Positions 23,250 through 33,462 are shown, counted from the first letter of the stretch. The stretch is 64,000 bases of DNA from Amycolatopsis sp. CA-230715 (GCF_018736145.1 NZ_CP059997.1:4339501-4403500); one strand, 5' to 3'. Made by a program: numbers and translations. Notes: generated by a model from the letters alone, not told the origin.

Positions 23250-24446
23250 CTAGGCGGTGACCGGGGTGGCCCAGTCGATGTGGTGGTTCCACATCCACTC
23301 GCCGTTGTCCTGCCCCGCCTTCGGGTTGCGGAACGCGCGCCGGAGGAAGGCGTCGCGGATCAGGTGGCTCACCGGGCCGCTCATCTTGTTGCCGCCGTTG
23401 CGCTTCCCCTGCTCGACGACCCGTTCCACCCGCGAGCGGCGCAGCTTTTCGTACTGGCGTAACGCATCCGGGACCGCCGCCGAGTCGCGCAGGCACCTGC
23501 CCAGCGTGACGGCGTCCTCCAAGGCCATCGCGGCGCCCTGGCCCGCCGCGGGTGAGGTGGCGTGCGCGGCGTCGCCGATGATGACCATGCGGTCGGTGCG
23601 CCAGTTCGGCACGCTCGGGAAGTCGTAGGTCGACCACGGGGTGTAGATCTGCTCAGTGGCTTCGATGACCGCTCCGATCGGCGAGCGGTCGCCCGCGGTC
23701 AGCCGCAGCAGCTTCGCGCGCCATTCCTCACTGGTGACCGCGGTCAGCTCGGACTGGGCGAGCTCGCGGCGGCGTGGCAGGTTGGCGAACCACCACACCT
23801 CGCCATTGGGCCACGGCACGTAGGCGTGGAACACGCGCTTGCCGAAGGTCATGTGCATCACGCCGGGTTCGCCGCCGACCTCGACATCGCGGGTGAAGCC
23901 GCCGGTGTTCAGCAGCGGGATGTACCGCGGCGCGGGCGCTGCGGGGTCGATGATCCGGCGCACCCGCGACCGCAGGCCGTCCGCGCCGACCAGCAGATCG
24001 CCCTCGGCCTCGGTGCCGTCGGCGAACCGCGCGCGCACGCCACCGGCGGTTTCCGATGCGCTGACCAGCCGTTTCCCGTATTTGGTCGTGACGCCTCTGC
24101 GCGCGGCTTCGTCGCGTAGCGCGACGTAGAGGTCGGAGCGCCGGACCGTCTGGCTCACGGTGCCGTCGGGCATCGGGATGCCGAGCGGGAACTCGGCGAG
24201 CCGGTGCCCGTCGCCGAGGCTCATCGACATCTTCGGGGTGTCGAAGCCGAGGCCCTTGACCAGGTCTTTCAGGTCGAGCGCGCCGAGTGCGTCGAGCCCG
24301 TTGACGGCCAGCGTCAGGAACGCGCCGACACCGTCGGCGCTCCGGTCATACGCCTCGTAGAGCCGTACGTCGTGGCCCGCTTTGCGGAGTGCCATCGCGG
24401 TCACGGTGCCCGCGATCCCGCCCCCGATGATCAACGCCTTCGCCAT
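23250..24446 (-). CDS. FAD-dependent monooxygenase (PHBH fold)
   Basis: 398 residues from ATG 24446, preferred over ATG 24455 because GAGGGG lies nine bases upstream of the former. It has the N-terminal FAD motif ALIIGGGIAGTVTAMAL, the DG motif LVGADGLRSRVRR near 160, and the GD motif VIIGDAAHATSPAAGQGAAM near 290. Class A flavin hydroxylases act on aromatic or polyketide substrates with NAD(P)H. It is divergent from a MarR gene with a palindrome between them, so it is likely inducible by its substrate. Confidence 0.88.
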   Translation of the reverse strand: MAKALIIGGGIAGTVTAMALRKAGHDVRLYEAYDRSADGVGAFLTLAVNGLDALGALDLKDLVKGLGFDTPKMSMSLGDGHRLAEFPLGIPMPDGTVSQTVRRSDLYVALRDEAARRGVTTKYGKRLVSASETAGGVRARFADGTEAEGDLLVGADGLRSRVRRIIDPAAPAPRYIPLLNTGGFTRDVEVGGEPGVMHMTFGKRVFHAYVPWPNGEVWWFANLPRRRELAQSELTAVTSEEWRAKLLRLTAGDRSPIGAVIEATEQIYTPWSTYDFPSVPNWRTDRMVIIGDAAHATSPAAGQGAAMALEDAVTLGRCLRDSAAVPDALRQYEKLRRSRVERVVEQGKRNGGNKMSGPVSHLIRDAFLRRAFRNPKAGQDNGEWMWNHHIDWATPVTA

Positions 24447-24474
24447 GTCCTTCATCCCCTCGAATCTCTTAGCA

Positions 24475-24500
24475 ACTAATTCGTTCTATCGAACTAAATA
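24475..24500. promoter_or_regulatory. Probable MarR operator between monooxygenase and marR
   Basis: An imperfect inverted repeat centres on TTCG-TTCTAT-CGAA, with flanking ACTAA / CTAAA sequence. It is AT-rich within a GC-rich region and lies in the 67-bp divergent gap. Confidence 0.5.
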
Positions 24501-24513
24501 GTGGGCTAGGATC

Positions 24514-24999
24514 GTGGACGTGTCAAGCCGCAAGGAAGAGCTCGTGGGCAAGCTGCTCGACCGCGCCCGGGTCTGGTCGACGGAAACGGTCATGTTCCAC
24601 ACCGCCATCGCCGAGACCGCCGGGCTGTCGGCCACCGAGTCGAAGACCGCCGACTACCTCGCCCGGCTCGGCCCGCTCACCCCGAAGGAACTGGCGAAGC
24701 ACTCCGGCCTCGCCCCCGCCTCGGTCACCGCGCTCGTCGACCGGATGGAGCGCAAGGGCGTGGTCCGCCGCCGCCCGCATCCCGAAGACCGGCGCAAGGT
24801 GCTGGTGGAGATCGACCGCGAAGGCGTCCAGGCGAGCGTGCACCTGTGGGACTTCCTGATCTCCTCGGTGGTCGAGATGTGCGAAAGCTATTCCGAGGAC
24901 GAACTCGGCACGATCCTCCGGTTCGTCGGTGAGGCCGCGGACATCACCCACGAAGCCACCGCGCGCCTGTCCGGCGGCCACCCGAAAGAGATCACCTAG
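24514..24999 (+). CDS. MarR family transcriptional regulator
   Basis: 161 residues from GTG 24514. The winged helix is visible as LTPKELAKHSGLAPASVTAL and the wing as RRRPHPEDRRKVLVEIDREG. Divergent from the FAD monooxygenase, which it probably represses. Confidence 0.9.
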   Translation: MDVSSRKEELVGKLLDRARVWSTETVMFHTAIAETAGLSATESKTADYLARLGPLTPKELAKHSGLAPASVTALVDRMERKGVVRRRPHPEDRRKVLVEIDREGVQASVHLWDFLISSVVEMCESYSEDELGTILRFVGEAADITHEATARLSGGHPKEIT

Positions 25000-25098
25000 C
25001 CGGGTGGGTTTGTCCACTGTGGAGATAACGAAAGCGCCCGAAACGGCGACGCATGACAAGATCCGATCGTCACGTCGCCTTGTTCGGGGGTCGCGCGT

Positions 25099-28000
25099 AT
25101 GTCCACTGCGGGCAGGTTGTTTCGCATTCTGCTGGCCTCCTTGGTGGCGTTCGCGGGGGTGACACTGGTCGACGCGCCGGCCGAGGCGGGGGTGGTGAAA
25201 CCGTTCGCGCTGAACTTCAACAAGACGGTCTACGGCGATTTCCTGTACGCGGGGAACGGCGTCACCCGGTGCCCCGTCGCCGGTGACGGCGCACCGCTGA
25301 CCGGGAACAACCCGCTGTCGGCGTGCGCGGCGTCGGCGGACCGGACCGACACGAGGGTGAACGACAACTACTTCATCCAGTGGACGGACGTCGATTCCGA
25401 TCCAGGCACCTACAATTCCAGCCGCGCCGGGGTGACGATTCCGCCCGGTGCCAAGGTCGAATTCGCGCGGTTGAACTGGGCGGGAAACACCGGTGTCTAC
25501 AACCTTTCGCCTGGCTGGCCGTCGAACGTCCCGATGTGCCAGCGCCGGAATTTCGACACGCCCGCCGTGCTGCCGCCGGGATCACCAGCGAACCAGTCCG
25601 TCCGGTTCACCGTCGGCGGTGGGAAAGCGGCCGATATCGCGCCCGCCTCCTACACCGAGGACCCGTCGACCAGTTACACCGGCGGCCAGTACTACTCCGC
25701 CTACGCCGACGTCACCTCCGCGTTCGTGGGTGCGCCGACCGGGTCCCCGCTGCCGCTCACGGTCGGGAACGTGTGGGCGCCCAAGGGGTTCAACTGCATG
25801 GGCGGCTGGTCGATCGCGGTGGTCTACTCCTACCCCGAGCGCAACGCCGACTACGCGCCGAACAAGCGCGAGGTGTTCGTCTACGACGGGCACGTGCGGC
25901 AGAACAACACGGATCCGACCACGAACGCCACGGTCACCGGGTTCCGGGCCGCCGCGGCGGACGCCCACGTCGGCGTCACCGCCTACGAGGGCGACTGGGG
26001 TATTTCCGGCGATCGCTTCCTGATCAACGACGTCCCGCAGCCCGAGCCCGCGACCGGCGATCCCAACAACTACTTCATTTCCAACACCGACGGTGCCACC
26101 GAGCCCGACGCGAAGAACAACTTCAGCGTGGACGCGAAGTCGTTCAAGACCGCGGCGATCCCCGCCGGGGCGACGAGCGCGAAACTGGGCTTCGGCACCA
26201 CCGGCGATTCCTATCTCGCGCAGAACCTTGCCTTCTCCACGCCCGTGCCGGAGTTGCAGATCACGAAAACCGCGTCGCCGAGCGTGGTCCACGAGGGTGA
26301 GCCCGTGACGTTCACGATCACGGTGACGAACCCGAGCGGCGCGCCCGCTTCCGGGGTGCGTGTGGAGGATCCGGCGTATCCGGCGTGCGCGAGAACGATC
26401 GGGAGCCTGGCAGGCGGCGCGAGCACCACCTACACGTGCGGCGCGACCGCGCCCGCGGACGATTTCACCAACACCGCCAAGGTCACCGGCAGAAGCGCGC
26501 TCGACGAACCGCTCGACGGGTCGGCGACCACCGCCGTCGACGTGATCCACCCCGCCGTCGGCATCACGAAGAAAGCCGACAAACGCGCTTACCGCGCGGG
26601 TGACACCGTGACCTTCACGGTCCGCGTCACCAACACCGGCGACGTGCCGCTGACCAACGTGACCGTGACCGACCCGAAGACGGCGAGCTGCGCGCGCACG
26701 CTCCCCCAGCTCGCCGCGGGCGCTTCGACGGAGTTCACCTGCACCACGACCGCGCCGGTGGCTGGTGGCGTGAACACCGCGACGGTGACCGGCACCGATC
26801 AGCTCGGGAAGCAGGTCACCGCGTCGGCCGACGCACCGGTGCCGGTCATCGCGCCCGCGATCGACGTGACCAAGAGCGCCGACCCGGCCACCATCCACGC
26901 CGGGGACAAGGTCACCTGGACCATCACCGTCAAGAACACCGGGGACAGCCCGCTGGACCCGGTGAAGCTGACCGACGACACCACGACCGCGTGCGGCCGG
27001 ACGCTCGGCGCGCTCGCGCCCGGCGCCACCCAGACCTATTCGTGCACGGCGAACCCGTCGAAGACCACCACGAACACGGTCACCGCGGACGGCACCGACG
27101 CCTCGGGGCAGCACGTGACCGACACCGCGTCCGCCACGGTCACCGCGATCAACCCCGGCCTGACCATCGAAAAGTCCGCGGACCCGAAGGTCGTGCACGC
27201 GGGCGACACGGTGACCTTCACCATCACGGTGACCAACTCCGGTGACGTGCCGCTCACCGGTGTGTCCGTTGTGGACGATCGGACGCCGTCGTGCGCGAGG
27301 ACGATCGGGACGCTCGCGCCGCAGGGAAAGCAGACCTTCACCTGCACGGGCACCGCGCCCGCGGACGACTTCACCAACACCGCGACCGCGTCGGGCAAGG
27401 ACCCGATCGGCCGCGAGACTACCGTGACCGCGGACGCCGTGGTCGACGTGATCCACCCGGCGGTCGCGATCACGAAGGACGCCACGCCGACAGCGGTCCG
27501 CGAGGGTGACACGGTCACCTACGCGATCACCGTGACGAACACCGGCGACGTGCCGTTGTCGAACGTGCGGGTGGCCGATGACCGGACCCTCGCCTGCGCG
27601 AGGACCTTCGATTCGCTTGCGCCGCAAGGAAAGCAGACCTACCAGTGCACGACGATCGCGGGCGATGAGGGGTTCACCAACACAGCGACCGTCACCGGAA
27701 CCGACCCGATCGGCCGTGACAGCACGGCGTCCGACGACGCGACCTTCACCGTGCAGAAGCCCGCCGTCACGATCGCCAAGGACGTGCGCGGCGGTCCGTT
27801 CCGCGAAGGCGACACGGTCACCTACGCGATCACCGTGACCAACAGCGGCGACGTTCCGCTCACCGGCGTCGCGGTGACCGACCCGCTCGCCCCCGGCTGC
27901 GCGAGGACCTACAGCGGCACGCTCGCGGTGAACGGGACCTGGACCTACGAATGCACCGGCACCGCGCCGGCCGACGACTTCACGAACGTCGCCACCACCA

Positions 28001-30993
28001 ACGGAACCCCGCCGGTCGGGCCGCCGGTGACCGCGACCGACGACGCGAAGGTGAGCGTGATCCACCCCGCGATCGCGATCACGAAGGACGCCGCGCCGGC
28101 CGTGGTGCGCGCGGGTGACACCGTGACCTTCACGATCACGGTCACGAACACCGGCGACAGCCCGCTGTCCGATGTCACGGTGACCGATCCGGTGGCGGCG
28201 TCCTGCGCGAAGCACCTGGGAACGCTTGCCCCGCAAGGGAAGCAGACCTACGAGTGCACGATGGTCGCCGGGGAGGACGACTTCACGAACACCGCTTCCG
28301 TGACCGGTTCCGACGGCTCCGGCCGCCCGGTGACCGCGACCGACGACGCGAAGGTGGACGTGATCCACCCGGCGATCGCGATCCAGAAGGACGCCGCGCC
28401 GGGTGAGGTGCGCGAGGGCGACACGGTCACCTTCACCTTGACCGTGACCAACGCCGGCGACGTCCCGCTGACGAACGTGTCCGTTGTGGACGATCGGACA
28501 CCCGCGTGTGCGAGGACCTTCGAATCGCTGGCGCCACAAGCAAAGCAGACTTACCAGTGCACGACGGTCGCGGGCGCGGCCGGGTTCACCAACACCGCGA
28601 CCGCCACCGGGACGGATCCGACCGACCGGCCGGTGTCCGATTCGGACGACGCGTCGTTCGTGGTCCACAACCCCGGCCTGTCGATCACCAAGGACGCGCT
28701 CGGCGGCCCGTTCCGCACCGGTGACCGGGTGACCTTCCGGATCACCGTGACCAACACCGGCGACGTTCCGCTGCGCGCGGTCAGCGTGGTCGACCCGATC
28801 GCCGCGGACTGCGCGCGCACGTTCGCCGAGATCGCCGCGGGCGCCTCGGAAAGCTACGAGTGCACCATGACCGCGCCGCCCGACGACGTGGTGAACGTGG
28901 CGACGGCGACCGGCACCCCGCCCGTCGGCCCGCCGGTGACCGGCACGGACGACGCGAAGGTGGACGTGATCCACCCGGCCGTCACGATCACCAAGGACGC
29001 GTCGCCGGCGATGGCGCGCGTCGGTGAGACGGTGACCTTCACCCTGGTGGTGCGCAACACCGGTGACGTGCCGTTGACGAACGTGTCCGTTGTGGACGAC
29101 CGGACACCGTCGTGCGCCCGCACGTTCGACCGGGTGGAACCGTCCGGTGTCCAGACCTACACCTGCACGGCGCCCGCGGGGCAGGACGACTTCACCAACA
29201 CCGCGACCGTCACCGGCACGGATCCCACGGACCGCACGGTGACCGCGACCGACGACGCGAGCGTGGACGTGATCCACCCCGCGGTCACGATCACGAAGGA
29301 CGCTGACCCGGCCGCGGTTCGCGAGGGCGACACGGTCACGTTCACTATCACCGTGACCAACACCGGCGACGTTCCGCTCGCCGAGGTGTCCGTTGTGGAC
29401 GATCGGACACCGGGCTGCGCGAAGGAGATCGGCACGCTCGCGCCGCAGGGCACGAGCACGCACACCTGCACGGTGGTGGCCGGTGCGCAGGGGTTCACGA
29501 ACACCGCGACCGTCACCGGGGACGACCCGACCAAGCAGCCGGTGACCGCGACCGACGACGCCACGTTCACCGTGCAGCACCCCGGGATCGCGATCACGAA
29601 GGACGTCCGGGGCGGGCCGTTCCGCGAAGGCGACTCGGTGCCGTTCACCATCACGGTCACGAACACCGGTGACGTGCCGCTGACCGGCGTGACCGTCGCC
29701 GACCCGATCGCCGCCGAATGCGCGCGGACCGTCGGGGACCTGCCGGTGGGCGGGAAGCAGACCTTCCCGTGCACGATGACCGCGCCGGGCGACGACGTCA
29801 CGAACGTGGCGACCGCGACCGGCACCCCGCCGACCGGGCCGCCCGTGACGAGCCAGGACGACGCCGAGGTCGACGTGATCCATCCCGGCGTGGAGATCCA
29901 GAAGGACGCGTCGCCACCGCAGGTGCGGCCCGGCGAGCAGGTGACCTTCACGATCACCGTGACCAACACCGGTGACGTGCCGTTGACGAATGTGTCCGTT
30001 GTGGACGATCGGACGCCCGCGTGCGGGTTCACCGCGGCCACGCTCGCGCCGAACGCCACCGAAAAGCACACCTGCACGATCACCGCGTCCGAGGACGTGA
30101 CCAACACGGCGACGGTGACCGGGGACGATCCCACCGGCCGGAAGGTCACTGACACCGATGACGCCTCAGTCGACGTGATCGGGCCGGGGATCACCGTGAC
30201 CAAGACCGGACCCGCGAAACCGGTGCTGCCAGGGCAAAAGGTCACCTTCACCGTGGTCGCCAAGAACACCGGTGACGTGCCGCTGGTGAACGTCAAGCTC
30301 GACGACCCGGTGGCGAAGGGCTGCTCGGTCGAGATCGGTTCGCTGGCCGTCGGCGCGGAGTCGAAACCGGTCACCTGCGAACTGATCATGGGCGAGCAGG
30401 ACATCACCAACACGGTCACGGCCACCGGCGACGACCCGACGGGCAAACCGGTCGACGCGACCGACGACGCGGTCGCCAAGGTCGCCAAGCCCGGTCTGGA
30501 CGTCACCAAGAAGGCGTCCGCGGCGACCGCGCGGGCGGGCGAGACCGTCACGTTCACGCTGACCGTGACCAACACCGGCAACGTCGATCTCGCGCCGGTG
30601 AAGGTGAGCGACCCGACGCTGCCGGTGTGCGACCGGGTGTTCGAGAAGCTCGCGGCCGGGGCGAAGCAGGAGTGGACCTGCACCACCACCGCGCCGCAGA
30701 CCGGCGAGCTGGTGAACGTCGCGACCGGCACCGGCACCCCGGACACCGAGCAGCCGGGCGACCCGGTGCGCGACACGGGCACCGCGAAGGTCACCGTGCA
30801 CACCCCCGACGAACCCGGCGTGCCGGAAACGCCGGGCGAACCGGGCACTCCCGGCACGGGCACACCGAAAACGCCTAAGACGCCGCTCGCGAAAACCGGT
30901 GTTGACGTGCTGATCCCCGGTCTCGCGGGCTTCGGGATGGTGCTGATCGGCGCGGCACTCGTGTTCGCCGGAAGGCGGACCCGTCGTGACTGA
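25099..30993 (+). CDS. Giant secreted DUF11-repeat surface protein with LAKTG anchor
   Basis: 1964 residues. A signal peptide (LFRILLASLVAFAGVTLVDA, cleavage after AEA) is followed by a roughly 350-residue head domain with paired Cys, then fifteen DUF11 (conserved repeat B) Ig-like units of about 100 residues. Each unit opens with an (I/V)TKDA-like strand and contains VTFTITVTNTGDVPL and one Cys pair. The tail has Pro/Gly/Thr spacer, the sortase-like motif LAKTG, a hydrophobic helix and RRTRRD, so a class E-type sortase should attach it to the cell wall. A stalk-like adhesin or cell-surface spacer is likely. No sortase gene is in view. Confidence 0.9.
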   Translation: MSTAGRLFRILLASLVAFAGVTLVDAPAEAGVVKPFALNFNKTVYGDFLYAGNGVTRCPVAGDGAPLTGNNPLSACAASADRTDTRVNDNYFIQWTDVDSDPGTYNSSRAGVTIPPGAKVEFARLNWAGNTGVYNLSPGWPSNVPMCQRRNFDTPAVLPPGSPANQSVRFTVGGGKAADIAPASYTEDPSTSYTGGQYYSAYADVTSAFVGAPTGSPLPLTVGNVWAPKGFNCMGGWSIAVVYSYPERNADYAPNKREVFVYDGHVRQNNTDPTTNATVTGFRAAAADAHVGVTAYEGDWGISGDRFLINDVPQPEPATGDPNNYFISNTDGATEPDAKNNFSVDAKSFKTAAIPAGATSAKLGFGTTGDSYLAQNLAFSTPVPELQITKTASPSVVHEGEPVTFTITVTNPSGAPASGVRVEDPAYPACARTIGSLAGGASTTYTCGATAPADDFTNTAKVTGRSALDEPLDGSATTAVDVIHPAVGITKKADKRAYRAGDTVTFTVRVTNTGDVPLTNVTVTDPKTASCARTLPQLAAGASTEFTCTTTAPVAGGVNTATVTGTDQLGKQVTASADAPVPVIAPAIDVTKSADPATIHAGDKVTWTITVKNTGDSPLDPVKLTDDTTTACGRTLGALAPGATQTYSCTANPSKTTTNTVTADGTDASGQHVTDTASATVTAINPGLTIEKSADPKVVHAGDTVTFTITVTNSGDVPLTGVSVVDDRTPSCARTIGTLAPQGKQTFTCTGTAPADDFTNTATASGKDPIGRETTVTADAVVDVIHPAVAITKDATPTAVREGDTVTYAITVTNTGDVPLSNVRVADDRTLACARTFDSLAPQGKQTYQCTTIAGDEGFTNTATVTGTDPIGRDSTASDDATFTVQKPAVTIAKDVRGGPFREGDTVTYAITVTNSGDVPLTGVAVTDPLAPGCARTYSGTLAVNGTWTYECTGTAPADDFTNVATTNGTPPVGPPVTATDDAKVSVIHPAIAITKDAAPAVVRAGDTVTFTITVTNTGDSPLSDVTVTDPVAASCAKHLGTLAPQGKQTYECTMVAGEDDFTNTASVTGSDGSGRPVTATDDAKVDVIHPAIAIQKDAAPGEVREGDTVTFTLTVTNAGDVPLTNVSVVDDRTPACARTFESLAPQAKQTYQCTTVAGAAGFTNTATATGTDPTDRPVSDSDDASFVVHNPGLSITKDALGGPFRTGDRVTFRITVTNTGDVPLRAVSVVDPIAADCARTFAEIAAGASESYECTMTAPPDDVVNVATATGTPPVGPPVTGTDDAKVDVIHPAVTITKDASPAMARVGETVTFTLVVRNTGDVPLTNVSVVDDRTPSCARTFDRVEPSGVQTYTCTAPAGQDDFTNTATVTGTDPTDRTVTATDDASVDVIHPAVTITKDADPAAVREGDTVTFTITVTNTGDVPLAEVSVVDDRTPGCAKEIGTLAPQGTSTHTCTVVAGAQGFTNTATVTGDDPTKQPVTATDDATFTVQHPGIAITKDVRGGPFREGDSVPFTITVTNTGDVPLTGVTVADPIAAECARTVGDLPVGGKQTFPCTMTAPGDDVTNVATATGTPPTGPPVTSQDDAEVDVIHPGVEIQKDASPPQVRPGEQVTFTITVTNTGDVPLTNVSVVDDRTPACGFTAATLAPNATEKHTCTITASEDVTNTATVTGDDPTGRKVTDTDDASVDVIGPGITVTKTGPAKPVLPGQKVTFTVVAKNTGDVPLVNVKLDDPVAKGCSVEIGSLAVGAESKPVTCELIMGEQDITNTVTATGDDPTGKPVDATDDAVAKVAKPGLDVTKKASAATARAGETVTFTLTVTNTGNVDLAPVKVSDPTLPVCDRVFEKLAAGAKQEWTCTTTAPQTGELVNVATGTGTPDTEQPGDPVRDTGTAKVTVHTPDEPGVPETPGEPGTPGTGTPKTPKTPLAKTGVDVLIPGLAGFGMVLIGAALVFAGRRTRRD
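26253..30810 (+). repeat. Tandem DUF11-coding repeats with a three-unit super-repeat
   Basis: Fifteen repeats of about 300 bp each. Units 5-7, 8-10 and 11-13 form three longer blocks starting at 27463, 28375 and 29284 (about 910 bp each). The middle unit of each block is the only type with a GGPFR insertion and a TPP(V/T)GPPVT ending. This points to block duplication rather than single-unit expansion. Confidence 0.85.
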
Positions 30994-31129
30994 TCCGGGT
31001 GGCCCACGCCACCTCCTGGTACGGCATGGTCCAGACCATGTGCGACGTTGAGCCAGACGGGTGCGCGTCGCTGCTCTGAACGCCGGGGTAGGGTCGCGGA
31101 CGATCGGAATCGATGCAGATTGTGCGGGT

Positions 31130-32581
31130 GTGGCCTTGAGCAGTACGGCGATCGGGAAGCAGGGATCGGGGGCCGAGCACCAGCACCTGGCCCATGTCGT
31201 GTTCATCGCGGGTGCTGCCGCGGTCGGCGGGTTCCTGTTCGGCTACGACAGCTCGAACATCAACGGCGCCGTGCTCGGCATCCAGAAGCACTTCGAGGTC
31301 GGGCAGGCCGCGACCGGGCTCACCGTGTCCAGCGCGCTGATCGGCTCCGCGGTCGGGGCGTGGTTCGGCGGCCTGCTGTCCGATCGGATCGGCCGCATCC
31401 GCACCATGCAGCTCGCCGCGGTGCTGTTCCTGGTCAGCGCGATCGGCGCGATGTTCCCGTTCAGCATCTGGGACCTGGCGATCTGGCGCGTGGTCGGCGG
31501 GATCGCGATCGGCGTCGCCTCGGTGATCGGACCCGCCTACATCGCCGAGGTCGCCCCGCCCGCCTACCGCGGCAGGCTCGCGTCACTGCAGCAGCTCGCG
31601 ATCGTGCTCGGCATCGGGGTGTCCGCACTGGTCAACTGGGTGATCAAGGACTTCGCCCCGCTCGGGCCCGACGGCGGCCACGATCTCAACGGCTCGCTCG
31701 GCGGCCTCGAACCGTGGCAGTGGATGCTCGGCGCCGCCGCGATTCCGGCGGTCCTCTACTTCGTGCTCGCGTCGATCATCCCCGAATCGCCGCACTACCT
31801 GCTCTCGATCGGCAAGACCGAAAAGGCACGTGCGGTACTGTCCGAAGTGGAGGGACTCGACGACGAGGAGGCGCTGGACGCCAAGGTCGCCGATCTCCGC
31901 CGCGGGATGCGCACCGAGCGGCGGGCGAGCGTGAAGAGCCTGCTCGGCGGGAAGTTCGGGCTGCTGCCGATCGTGTGGGTCGGCATCGCGCTCGCCGTGT
32001 TCCAGCAGTTCGTCGGCATCAACGTGATCTTCTACTACTCCGACACGCTGTGGCATTCCGTCGGCCAGAACACCGATTCGCTGCTGATCTCCCTGGTCAG
32101 CCCGGTCATCAACATCATCGGCACGTTCATTGCGATCGCGTTCATCGACCGCGTCGGCCGGAAACCGTTGCTGCTCATCGGTTCCGCCGGGATGGCGATC
32201 GGGCTCGGCGCGGCCGCCATCGCGTTCGGCAACTCGGTGAAGGTGAACGGCGAGCTGACCCTGCCCGGCGCGTGGGGCCCGGTGGCGCTGGTGTTCGCGA
32301 ACGTCTTCGTGCTCTCGTTCGCGCTGTCGTGGGGCGTGATCCTGTGGGTGCTGCTGGGCGAGATGTTCCCGCTGCGCATCCGCGGCGCCGCGCTCGCCGT
32401 CGGCACGGCCGCGAACTGGGTGGCGAACTGGCTGGTCACGGTCAGCTTCCCGAGCATGGGCGATTGGAATTTGAGCGTCACGTACTGGATCTACGCCACG
32501 TTCGCGCTGCTGTCGATCCCGTTCGTGCTCAGGTTCATCCGCGAAACCAAGGGCACCGCGCTGGAAAACGTCTCCTGGTAG
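31130..32581 (+). CDS. MFS sugar porter family transporter
   Basis: About 483 residues. Start is uncertain: GTG 31130, TTG 31136 and an upstream GTG at 31061 are all in frame and none has a strong ribosome site. Twelve hydrophobic segments are visible with sugar-porter signatures: GGFLFGYDSSNINGAVLG, GGLLSDRIGR, PAYRGRLASLQQ, PESPHYLL, FQQFVGINVIFYYS, DRVGRKPLL and a final RETKG. It is probably a proton-coupled sugar or polyol importer of the XylE/GLUT type. It stands alone after the DUF11 gene. Confidence 0.92.
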   Translation: MALSSTAIGKQGSGAEHQHLAHVVFIAGAAAVGGFLFGYDSSNINGAVLGIQKHFEVGQAATGLTVSSALIGSAVGAWFGGLLSDRIGRIRTMQLAAVLFLVSAIGAMFPFSIWDLAIWRVVGGIAIGVASVIGPAYIAEVAPPAYRGRLASLQQLAIVLGIGVSALVNWVIKDFAPLGPDGGHDLNGSLGGLEPWQWMLGAAAIPAVLYFVLASIIPESPHYLLSIGKTEKARAVLSEVEGLDDEEALDAKVADLRRGMRTERRASVKSLLGGKFGLLPIVWVGIALAVFQQFVGINVIFYYSDTLWHSVGQNTDSLLISLVSPVINIIGTFIAIAFIDRVGRKPLLLIGSAGMAIGLGAAAIAFGNSVKVNGELTLPGAWGPVALVFANVFVLSFALSWGVILWVLLGEMFPLRIRGAALAVGTAANWVANWLVTVSFPSMGDWNLSVTYWIYATFALLSIPFVLRFIRETKGTALENVSW

Positions 32582-32622
32582 GTGTTTGGAAGTGGTTTGC
32601 GTGGCGGTGCGGGTAGGAGAAC

Positions 32623-32707
32623 CTGACGTGGTCCCTGGCTCCGGGATCGCCGACTCATGACCGCCAGGTCACCACGCTGGCGCTGTCCTCGCCAGGAACC
32701 ACGTCAG
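32623..32707. terminator. Long fold-back downstream of the sugar porter
   Basis: 16-bp arms (32623-32638 and 32692-32707) pair with one mismatch, and inside them CGCCAG/CTGGCG forms a second stem. There is no T-run, so it may be a processing or termination structure between two convergent genes, or a small mobile repeat. Confidence 0.45.
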
Positions 32708-32770
32708 AACCTCCGGCGGTGCGAGCTGACGGCCCACCTCAAGCGGCTCCGCCGCTTCTGAAAACACGCC

Positions 32771-33361
32771 CTAGCGCGTTTCGGGCTCGACCGAGCGCCC
32801 GAGGTGGGCCAGGAGCCGGGCGGTGGGCGTCGCGTTCTCGGGCACGGGCTGGGCGGGCCCGAACGCGCCCGGCCGCCGCAGCAGGTGGTCGGGTACCGAT
32901 TCCACCAGTCCGCGGCAGAAGGCCAGTGCCTGCTCCGGAAGCTCGACGAGCCGCCCCTGCGAGCGGTGCACGTCCCAGCTGTGCAGGATCAGGTCCGCGA
33001 CCGGGAAGGTGAGCGCCCGCCGCAGGGGGACCTCGCCTTCCGGCGAGGCCCGTGGTGCGTCTAGGTCAGCGCCGGGTAGGGCGTCGCTCAACCGCGCCGC
33101 CAGTTCGCGGAGCTGGGCGGCCGGGTCCTCGTACCGCCAGTCCGCCGGGTCGGAAGGGCCTGGCGCGATTTCGCCGTTCTCGATGTGCGTCACGATTTTC
33201 GTCGCGCTTCCAGTGGCGTGCGCGACCAGATCGCGCACGCTCCACTCCCCGAGGTTCGACGGCTCGTCCCAGCTTTCCGGCCGGATTTGGTCCACCGCGG
33301 CGAGGAACAGGCCCAGTGCCTCGGTGGCCATCGCGTCGATCGGTGCGGTCGTGTCGGTCAT
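32771..33361 (-). CDS. TIGR03086-type DinB-like metal-binding enzyme
   Basis: 196 residues from ATG 33361. It has the DinB four-helix fold of mycothiol-dependent maleylpyruvate-isomerase-like proteins: SWDEPSNLGEWSVRDLVAHA near 30-50 and LILHSWDVHRSQG near 130, giving the three-His metal site. Likely a mycothiol S-transferase or isomerase of unknown substrate. Confidence 0.85.
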   Translation of the reverse strand: MTDTTAPIDAMATEALGLFLAAVDQIRPESWDEPSNLGEWSVRDLVAHATGSATKIVTHIENGEIAPGPSDPADWRYEDPAAQLRELAARLSDALPGADLDAPRASPEGEVPLRRALTFPVADLILHSWDVHRSQGRLVELPEQALAFCRGLVESVPDHLLRRPGAFGPAQPVPENATPTARLLAHLGRSVEPETR

Positions 33362-33462
33362 GACCGAACGATACGACCGATCCCCGACAGTTCCGTACAC
33401 CCGGAAGGGCGCAGTGCCGACTCGATTCGCCAGTGCGAGCCCCGCCGCGGGTTTTCGCCATG

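Noticed and set aside
25582..30069. A 1495-codon minus-strand frame opposite the DUF11 gene.
   Set aside because: It is a GC-bias shadow of the repeats: His/Arg/Gly-rich, no start signal, no domain.
26253..30810. Regular repeats that could suggest a CRISPR array.
   Set aside because: Repeats are about 300 bp, coding, and lack unique spacers. No CRISPR array or cas gene is visible in the window.
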